Assembly: GCA_026874595.1 (NCBI GenBank)
Contig: CM049309.1
Coordinates: 15,757,576-15,821,575 of the forward strand
Length of the DNA stretch: 64,000 bases
Source: Sipunculus nudus
Lineage: Eukaryota; Annelida; Sipuncula; Golfingiida; Sipunculidae
Direction: 5' to 3'
This document shows positions 47,228 to 56,722 of the stretch, piece by piece. The notes under the pieces were generated by a model that was given only the letters and a program-made list of their open reading frames with translations, did not search any database and was not told the origin of the DNA. Position 1 is the first letter of the stretch; each line of letters begins with the position of its first letter. The position numbers were made by a program, and so were the translations under genes.

Positions 47228-47805
47228 CATATTGACTATTTATGATATACAATTTTTTCAAATAGTTTGATTTTCCTGGACATGGATGACATATTTATAA
47301 TTTTCTTTCTTTCATGCATGTTTGTACAATTATCAATAGAAATAAGATTTGTAGTTGCGTATCTTAGACAAAGATCTAGCTTCTTGTGCAACAAAAGTTA
47401 AACCATATAATATAATTTTGTATAATTCAGATATCTTTTATAGCTTATAGTCAAGCAATTTTGCATTACTGTGAAGAACAAACTTTTGACCATATATATA
47501 CCCATTCCAGGCTAATAATCTATATTGCAGGAATCTTAATTATTGCAATTTTCTTTCCATTGAAGATAAATATTCTTTTAATTCGCAGATACCAAATAAA
47601 TACAGGCGACAAGGTTTTCATAAATATAGTGCCAACATTATAACTGTTCGTGTATCACAAATGTATGTTAAATTCTCCATATGTTCAAAGGCAAATATGT
47701 ATAATCTAGCTGTTCACACAGAGGACTATGACTTTGCTTACTGAAAGACTGAAGATGTTGCCTCGTCAGGAGGTTTATGTTTTAACACAATTACAGAGAA
47801 GGCGG

Positions 47806-47848
<43 letters not shown>

Positions 47849-47939
47849 GTCTTTCATACTACATATATTACATATTTAGGAAAGATAAAATGGGAATATG
47901 TGAGCCAAAATCACAAATTGCCAAACATACATGTATATA
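47228..47939. other. 3' flank of the single-exon gene, with (CA)n(TA)n microsatellite
   Basis: AT-rich probable 3' UTR, then a compound microsatellite (AC)n followed by (AT)n at 47806-47850. Confidence 0.5.
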
Positions 47940-48863
47940 CAGTAAAACCTCGTTGTGTCGAAGTCGAAGGGACTAGTGAATTTACTTCGTCACAACCGGA
48001 GTTCGAGACAACCGGTATTCATTATATTCAACCTCCTTCAGCCTTGATTATTATCGCACATGTATAGGGCCTTTAATATATTATTCTTACGAATGTTTGC
48101 GTGAAAGAACAACATAAATGTTATAATTAATTTATTTATTAATAATAATAAAGCACATAAGTACCACCAAAAATAGGATTAGGTAAATAAAAAATGAAAC
48201 AGTAAAGCAGTTTAACGTGCTCTACAGTTAATAAGAGTCAGTCTGAAAGGTGTCATCTTTCTCCCTATTTATATAGAGTCCTGTTTGTTTATCCTACATA
48301 CATCGAAGGTAAGGATTCCATTGAATTTGGTTTATTAATAACTTCTTATTTCGAATTAATGCTTTGTTGGCGAGAGAAGTTAGTCATGATCATGAGTGAC
48401 TTATTAGCCAAACAGGTAAAAAACCGACCAGGTGTGTAAACCATCGGGCCTGATGGGTAAGATCCTTAATTATTTAACAGGTCATCACGGCCGTGGGTAT
48501 GATCAATGGACCGTGCACAACTTATATCCAAACATTAAAGCGGTATGACATCGAGGCGAGCGACAGAGCCATCACCCTTGTCGGTATTAAATACGTATAA
48601 CTGGTCATCATGGCCCAATCACGATTGACGGGCCGTGCACAACTGTGATCCAAACATTCAAGTGACATGACTTCGATTTAGGATAGAAATACTAGCTTGG
48701 GACCAACAAAACACTTCGAGACATGAGGTTTTTCGACACTTCCGAGTTCGACAAAAAAGGAGTTAAATTAGTAAGGTTTTAACTGTTTTTTGTACGGACT
48801 CTACATTCGATTCCACATGTGCTGGAGTTCGACTAAACCAACACAACGATGTTAGTTTTACTG
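47940..48863. mobile_element. pogo/Tigger-like (Tc1-mariner) element
   Basis: The ends CAGTAAAAC..CGTTGTGT and ACACAACG..GTTTTACTG are inverted repeats with a 4-bp offset after the first nine bases. CAGTAAAAC(CTCG) is the usual terminus of pogo/Tigger-like MITEs. The left flank is TA; the right flank is GA, so the TA duplication is damaged. Inside, a ~125-bp phrase (GGTCATCAyGGCC ... GTGCACAACT ... CCAAACATT) is duplicated near 48480 and 48602. No transposase frame remains. Confidence 0.65.
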
Positions 48864-48875
48864 GATATATCTATA

Positions 48876-48915
<40 letters not shown>

Positions 48916-49778
48916 TTATATAATAAATTACCATTGTTTCACTCAAACAAAGACCTGCATTTCTCAAACCAGTCAAGTATGCAAAGAGTTAAAAAATCCG
49001 AACATATAGTTAATTTTTTTAATGATATGCCTGAGTCATGTTTATATATAAGTTTGTGAATCTTCATATTATCATAATCAATACATTATTTATGTTCAAG
49101 CATGGAGAGACATGTATTTTTTAGAAGAAAAAAAATGGTCATAAAATTGATTTTGTCTTTTTTTACTTCATATATTAAATGATTGAAGTGTGATTCACAA
49201 AGAGATTGTTTTCCTCTCATTTAAACCCTGATTAGAACAAGGATATAAGAACCATTCCCTACTGAACAGAAAGTACTCGAGCTGGGACAGAAAGTACTCC
49301 AGCTTGAGTAGAAACTACTCCAGCCTGCATGAGTAGTTTCTACTTGACCCTGAGTAGGATTTACATTGACTGGAGTAGTTGCCTACTCAATGGGGACACC
49401 TCAGCTGGAGTAGTTTAAACTTCTCATGCTGAGTAGTCTTGGTTTAAAATATGATTTAAAGAAAAAAAGAGAAAAATTATTAATCGATTATTTCCTGTAT
49501 CTTGTATTTTACCTTGAACATTTATATAGTCTGACATGTGCATCACGCTAGAAGGTAAATGTCACGGCCAGGTTGTTGATCATTTGGTATGTTTAGTTTC
49601 ACAAGGTATCATTTTAAATACTGTACGCTACTTTCTGCAACATATTTTCCTTTTTCCTGACTTGATTAGAATATTTTTTTTCTAGATAATAGAACTTCTT
49701 TTCATGTGTATACAAAATGGTTTGTAATCAATTATCCAACAATTCAACCAATTTATCGATTATGAAAGAAAACGACAA

Positions 49779-49849
<71 letters not shown>

Positions 49850-50521
49850 ATTATTTGTGTAAGAATTAAGATGTTATAATTTTTAGGCTGCTGATTATTA
49901 TGAATATTAATTTTGAAGTAGACAGAATATTTGAACAGGGTATTATTTGTTTCAGATCTCATTTTTTATGATACTCTGTAATATTCTTTCTCAATTCCAT
50001 ATATTCATCCATACCATCCATATATACAATGGCGTAAAATAAACTTATTTGAGATATATTTTGGGTCTCACGCTCGTAGTTTATTATCATTTCGTTATTT
50101 ATTTGTAAAATATCAATTGTTTCTGTGAAACATGTGTTTCATCCTCAGAATTAAACTGTAAAAATTAACTTTATGAAGCATGCAATCATACGTAAATAGT
50201 TTGTAAAAAGTGAAATATATTATAAATACTAAAAAGTAACCTTTCAAACATCAAAGCCATCTTGAACCGTCGTCACCATTTGACAATCCATTTGACTTCA
50301 CAATCCGAGAGCCTTGCTATCCGACATAAATAGGGTTATTCAATTTAGTGTCGGATTATCAAGTCACGACTGTATCTCTAAAGAATAGATATAGCCAATG
50401 CATGCAAGATGTAATAAAAGCAATTCGAACACTTTATACTAAAGATACTATTGATTATCAGATTTTGTGTCATGCGTTTTATTTTTTAATTAACAGTGCC
50501 TTACTCTATGTAATAAATATT

Positions 50522-50581
<60 letters not shown>

Positions 50582-50862
50582 TATGTATTTGTATGTCATG
50601 TGTCTGAGTGTAGACGCTTTAGTTCATATGGTTTATACATGTGTGTACTGCTCATGTTCATTTTGGATTATTGACCCAGAGAATGTTTTCCCTCATAAAT
50701 CCAAGCTGTTGTTCTTTTCTATTTCATGGAAGTATACTGATTAACAAATCAATTTGTGACATAAACTATAACGTCGCCACCTGTTAGGTCATTCATACAA
50801 ACCAGAAAAGGCATACGAAACAGGGGCGTAGCCAGGGTTGAGGGAGGGGAGGGGGCCATCAT
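48864..50862. repeat. Intergenic with long (TA)n tracts and a GAGTAG/CTACTC hairpin cluster
   Basis: (TA)n tracts lie at about 48870-48912, 49782-49846 and, after (AC)n, 50522-50578. At 49262-49440 a cluster repeats AGTACTC/GAGTAG and CTCCAGC/GCTGGAG in both orientations, including the perfect hairpin GAGTAG-AAA-CTACTC (49306-49320). Open frames through the TA tracts encode only Ile-Tyr runs and are artefacts. Confidence 0.7.
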
Positions 50863-51007
50863 CAGTGGCGGATCAAGAAATTCGAAAACGGGGGGGGGGG
50901 GGGGGAGGGGATGTGGGGAGGGGCGCTTAAATGCATGTATGGGTAATATGAAAACGGTTATATATACAAGTATATACATATGTATATTATTATAATTAAT
51001 ATTAATA

Positions 51008-51045
<38 letters not shown>

Positions 51046-51865
51046 TTTACTATACTTTATATATTATAGTGTATGAAAATATATATATTTTTTTTATTTT
51101 CAAATATGAACCATGATTTAAGTAAGGTTGGTTACAGGTACAAGGGGAGGGTTTGGGAGGGGGTTTCACCCTCACATATTGGGAAATTTTTGAATATACA
51201 ATGTAGAGAGGACATTTTGAGGCAATTTTCACCCAAAAATGAGGATTTCCCGTTCCTGAAAAACCGTTCCCTTATGTCTTTGCGTTATGTAGTCAAACTG
51301 TAGAGAGGTTCAATATTTAATATTTATATTTCTTCAAAATTAGGATATAAAATTTCAATCGTTTTCAAACGAGTCAGTGGCGCAAAGCGCAATCACGTTT
51401 GTAACTATTATCTTTTAAATGTAAAGCATGCTCGTTGTAAAATAACTGATAAGTTGAATAATTATGTTAAACTTTGCATTTTACCGGGTTCCGTGGTCTC
51501 GACAGCACATAGGACTCCTTAGAGCTCAGCACAGATCGCGACTTTGAGTACCGGTATCACCAGAGGAGCCGTAAGATTGTTCACATGTCAGTCGGTCCCA
51601 ACAAGGGCCCAGTGCTCGATCGATCTGCAGTTTTCTGCAACTGCTCATAAATACCCTAATACTTAACTCGTAAATTTGAAAGTATTTGTAACTGCAGATA
51701 ACTTAAATGAAGACTAATTGCTTCTTAATAGTAGGAAATATGAAAAACGACAATTAATCACGAAAATCGGAAATTAGATAAAATGAGAGATTTTGCAGCT
51801 CAGCGGGGCCGCGCGCCGAAGGCGCCCCCTCTGGATCCGCTACTGATAGCATATATCCGCCACTG
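50863..51865. mobile_element. DNA-transposon remnant with CAGTGGCGGATC termini
   Basis: The left terminus CAGTGGCGGATCAAG mirrors the right ATATCCGCCACTG. Just inside the right end is a second, related terminus, CTCTGGATCCGCTACTG, so one element may sit at the edge of another. A long G run follows the left end (50889-50905). (ATT)n lies at 51010-51045. No coding frame for a transposase was found. Confidence 0.55.
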
Positions 51866-51870
51866 ATTTA

Positions 51871-51917
<47 letters not shown>

Positions 51918-52927
51918 ATTAGATTAAGTGAAAATCCTGCGAAAGTCAAAAGAAAAGAACAAATTAATGACAGTTTGGGTTTGTAGTAGCGTATATAGTG
52001 TCACACTAACTAATAGCATTTTAATTTACTACAGACTACATCCAGGTCAGCTAGTGCAAGTTACATCTGTTGTACAGGTGAATGACGTCAAAGTGCCAGG
52101 ATATGTACACGTGAAATGAATTACAGTATGTACTCGCTCACAAGGAATTACACATATATAATGCCTACCAGAGCTTATTTGTGTTTTGTTATGTACATGC
52201 ATATATACGTATATCAGGTCAGAGATAAACATTTTTTTTACATATAACAGATGATGTTTATTTTCTGGAAACTATTCGAGTCTGCTCTGACATTTCTTTG
52301 ACATCGTGTGTTTCCCTCTAAAATAATAACAATTAAATATTCAAAGTTATCCTTTTCTGTCTTTCGTATATTTTTATCAGATTAACATGAATGAGAAAGT
52401 AACCGGCCGTAATATTCACGCTTTAATTAATAAATTTACTAATAATGAACCAATATTTAAATTATGAAAAATGTTATTAGTACTTATAACTAATTTGTAC
52501 AAATACCTCACCTTAATTAATGCCCTCGTTTCTGTACTCAATACACCCTGAATATTTCTGAGACGATAATTATATGCGTTAACGTAATTAGTATATTTTG
52601 GTCTGCAGTGTTGTTACCATAGCACTGAAATATCACTCCAACGAAACACAAAAATCATTCTGTGAAATACATTTGAATTTTTTGAGTTGAACAACAAAAC
52701 CTGATTTAGATCGGGGTCTGACGAACCAACCTTTTTTAGTGGTTTAAACCTAATTTCTGGAACTGAGGACCCATTTTAGGTTTTCTTATTAGTCTGTAAT
52801 CGGGCGATGCAAGTGTGACGTCATATATAGACGTATTTAGAAATGACTTTAATATAACAATATATTTTTTTTTATTCCCTGTACTTTTTTTTCTTACAGT
52901 GTAAAAACTCTAGGATTTTGTTATGAA

Positions 52928-52971
<44 letters not shown>

Positions 52972-53074
52972 ATATATAGATATATATATACATACATATA
53001 TATATATGTATATATAAAATAAAATATATATATATATATAAAATTAATTAAATCTGTTATAATTTAGTTAAAGG

Positions 53075-53136
<62 letters not shown>

Positions 53137-53590
53137 GGTAATAAGGTCGATTTCGTGCATTGCAGGGTTGATCATTCGTATGTAGATTAAGAGGAAAAAC
53201 ACAATATATAAACCCAAATTATATCATAACGTTGTGTTGTAGGCGGAGAGCGCCCGTATGAGTGAATTACCACGGATTAACTAAATGGCACTAATCCCAC
53301 TGCCAAACCAGACTTGACTCGCTGCTGGCACTAAACCTCTGTACTATAGATTTTCCTGTCACGGAGATTGTAAGTAAATTTGCTACAGTGACTGGCATAT
53401 TGACAGGGCACGTTTAGGGCTGGTGGCAGTTACAGAAAACCCCTGCTGGCGCGAGTGTAACCAGAGCTCATACCATTATAAATAGTCTGATCAGGACAAA
53501 AGTTGTCAAGGTAGCTTGATTTCGGATCTTGACCGGCCCTCACCGCTCAAAGGAGTAGCCCTAAAGGACAAAGGACTGTATAATATATTA
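51866..53590. repeat. AT-rich intergenic region with (TA)n arrays
   Basis: (TA)n tracts lie at about 51874-51914, 52930-53040 and 53078-53135. Between them is mostly unique AT-rich sequence. A candidate short exon is at 52035-52119 (separate entry). Confidence 0.6.
52035..52119 (+). CDS. Candidate isolated terminal exon (uncertain)
   Basis: A good acceptor (TTTAATTTACTACAG) precedes an open stretch reading LHPGQLVQVTSVVQVNDVKV and then PGYVHVK before TGA. Amino-acid use is natural, in contrast to the surrounding TA repeats. I found no donor exon upstream that I can link to it, so it may be the last exon of an unseen gene, a relic, or chance. Confidence 0.22.
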
Positions 53591-53863
53591 AATGGAAACG
53601 AAGTCGATTTTCCTTACAATTGTTTATTTTTCTGCTCTGTTCCAAGAGTTGAGTTTATTTTCTTTGTATAAGATAGTTATTCTATTTGTCTGTATATTGA
53701 AAGAGGATACACAGCCTGAGTAGATACGAGGACTTTGTATATGTATAGCATGCATGGGCCTTGTAACAGAATGGGGGACAAGGGAACAGCCCCCCGTACT
53801 TCGGCACATTAAGTAGGGGGACGCAACACCTTTTGGACATTATTGGGTTTTAGGTGTGTGAGT

Positions 53864-53894
<31 letters not shown>

Positions 53895-54560
53895 GGAGGG
53901 GAATAATTCATAACATATTGATTTCGAGAAAATTTCCCTCATACAGTTCTTAGTCACTTCATAGTTTACCTAATTATTTTTTTTTAAATATGGAACTAAT
54001 ATTGAGAAATTTAAATGGTATGGATTTGTCGCCACATTGAATCGTCATAAATGAAGCCTCTAGTATGTCGCTGAATGTTGTAATTGAGGATGTTAAGATG
54101 TTTAAAATTGAATTTATATGATTGAAAACAATTTTATGAATGCAGCAAAAATCATTTGCGTACAACCAAATTTATATATATCCCATTATATGTGGTGGGA
54201 ATTAAAAATAATATTAATTGTTGATTAGGGTCGGATAAACACACACGTCTAAATGTTTTCACTGCAAGAGACCCGTCAAGGTATCCACAAATAATAATAA
54301 TAAAAATAATAATAATAATAATGATAATAATAATAGTAATTATTATTATAAGAATAATAACAACAATAATAATAATAATAATTAAAATAATATTTGATAA
54401 TAAATACATATTAAAAAAATGTTTTCCTGTCAAGAAATTGGTTAAGTTTATGCAAAATCTATATTAATAAATTTCTAAAGACAAATTTGTTATATGATAA
54501 TATAATGGGATTTGGAATATGTTAGCTTGACCAGAGAGTCACACGTGTACAACTACGCGC
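53591..54560. other. Intergenic region with G run and (ATA)n tract
   Basis: Holds a (GT)n-G18 tract at 53850-53900 and an (ATA)n-type tract at 54285-54400. Open frames are short and repeat-driven, apart from a 43-codon frame discussed under rejected items. Confidence 0.5.
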
Positions 54561-54639
54561 AGTGAACAGCTACTCGCTTCTGGTTTTGATGCTGCATGCC
54601 AGCTTCATTAATTGTTTCAACCAAGATCTTTGATGAGTT

Positions 54640-54980
54640 CGAAACTGACGACCTTGACCTGGATCTTCAAGGTCAAATAAGCCGAAATAAACATTATTTG
54701 TGAAGGCTTTAACTTTTGAAACACTCAGTCTATTTTCATGAAACTGGACTTGTGAATTTTTTTTAACAAAATCTGAGGAAATGTTAAAAAACCGGTGACC
54801 TTGAGCTTCATCTCAAGTTCAAATCATCTGAAATAGAAATATTTTGTTTACACTATAACTTTTGAACCACTCAGTATATTTTCATAAAATTTGATATGTG
54901 AAATGTTTCTTTTAAAATCTGGGAAGTGTTCAGAAACCGGTCACCTTTGCCTTCATCTTCAAGGTCAAATCAGCCAGAAT
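54640..54980. repeat. Three ~150-bp tandem copies with AAGGTCAAAT boxes
   Basis: Copies begin near 54650 (GACCTTGACCTGGATCTTCA, then AGGTCAAAT), 54797 and 54947. Each is followed by TTTGAACCACTCAGT(C/A)TATTTTCAT. It is another short AGGTCA-type array, unrelated in sequence to the satellite at the left end except for the half-site. Confidence 0.65.
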
Positions 54981-55309
54981 ATAAATTATTTGTGATTGCT
55001 GTGACTTTTTGCGGTAGTCCGTATAATTTTTCCTCAAATTTGGGGATGGGAGGCCCATAAGGAGGGGAGACATTTATGTTTTAGCATTGTAAAAAAAAAT
55101 AATGAAGTTCGATTCCAAGTCCGCTTCCATCGAGGTATTTCTTTCTTAAATATTAAATTAAATTTAACTTCTAATACAGTGGTTGACTTTTGTAAGTAGT
55201 ATATAAACTTGTTTTTGTATTATCCTGTTATTAGTTCGCACATGGGAGTCTTAATGGTGGGATTTCCAAACTGAATATCAGGCCTCCCTTTACAAATTTG
55301 TTTTTTTTT

Positions 55310-55480
55310 TCTGCTGGACTCGAGATAGACGTTTTGAGTCCTGGCCCCCGAGTCCAAGTACAGGTCCGGTTCCATGCAGGACCTACGGTCAAAGTCCGAG
55401 TCCATGGAGGACCTAAAGTCCAAGTCCGAGTCCCTGGTAAAGTGGACTCGAGTCAAAGTCCGCAGTCCAATTAAGACCTT
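55310..55480. repeat. Degenerate GTCCGAGTCC minisatellite
   Basis: AGTCCAAGT, AGTCCGAGTCC and related phrases recur about ten times between 55317 and 55470. The minus-strand frame encodes Asp-Ser-Asp-Arg repeats and is not a credible gene. Confidence 0.6.
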
Positions 55481-56045
55481 CCATTAAGTGCATATTCACT
55501 CATAACTACTTGTACCTTACCACGGAAAGGATAACATTATATACATCAAACGAAAGAAGCTAAATCTTTGTCAGATGCTTTATAGGAATTTATATCAGCT
55601 TATTTGTCTTGCAGGTTTTTTTTTATTTCAATATCGCTGTGTTATAACCTTCAATAAATAAAATGTGTCCCGCATTTGTGTAAAAACTTCAATCAGTCGT
55701 TTGGCACATTGTGACAGGCATTATGGTGATATGAAAGGAGATATCTGATTTAGTCCGTTTAATTAGTATGTATATGATGCAATACTGTTCTCACTACTGA
55801 CAGTTGTACCAATGCAAACACTTTAATATGACAGGGAACATTCCGCTGTTTGATATAGACTGATTGTATATTTCTATGACGGAAAACATGTCATGGCATG
55901 TTAAAGCACATATGATACCGATGTATACATATTGTTTGTTTTTGCATCATGATAAATAAGATCACAGCTACAAAGTTGAAATTTTCTACTGTCAGTGTGC
56001 GATGAAACTCTTCGAAAGCTCCCAGTACGATAAAGCTTTGGAAAT

Positions 56046-56686
56046 ATGCAGGCTGTACCGTTCTTGTTCTACTTAGGTGCGCTCTCTATGGCCTCAGGTA
56101 AGACTTGGGGGTTTTCTCTTATCCACAATCATCCTGGGTACAACACATCTTAATATCTGTATGATGTTATTATTGTATTATTTAGGTAATTTGTACAAAA
56201 TGCCAAAACTCTATTTCATAAATCATTATAAATGGATTATGTAGTTAAGTAGGATACTAGTTTTTCGGACAAAATTATGTTTTAATTGCAAGGCGAGTAT
56301 TTCTTATAGAAAGCTGAAACTCCCAGTGCGTCAAAATGTTCTTCTTTCAGAAAGGTCGAATCTTGCTCTGTACTTACATATTTTAATTATCATTACTGCT
56401 ATATAGTCTTAAATTTTGATACGTAAGTAGTATACCTTCACGCTTGCAATGGTTTAATGTTTATAGTTTTATGCAAAGAGTTTTGAACAGATTTTGTGGA
56501 GGGTAAGAAAAACACCTGAGGAGCAATCCAATAAATTTAAGAGGTAATCGTGATCGCCATCATGTCTTTCTTTCATTGTCAACATTAGCGTTAATGCAGG
56601 ATGATGAGGTATATACCCCCCCCCCCCCCCAGCTTCCACCAAGGGAGATGGTCAATGTAATCCTCACCCTATATATTCAAACAATA

Positions 56687-56722
<36 letters not shown>

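Noticed and set aside
53592-53723. A 43-codon frame starting METKSIFLTIVYFSALFQEL, like a signal peptide
   Set aside because: It ends quickly, has no good donor to continue, and the hydrophobic run could be chance in AT-rich DNA. Transcript data would be needed.
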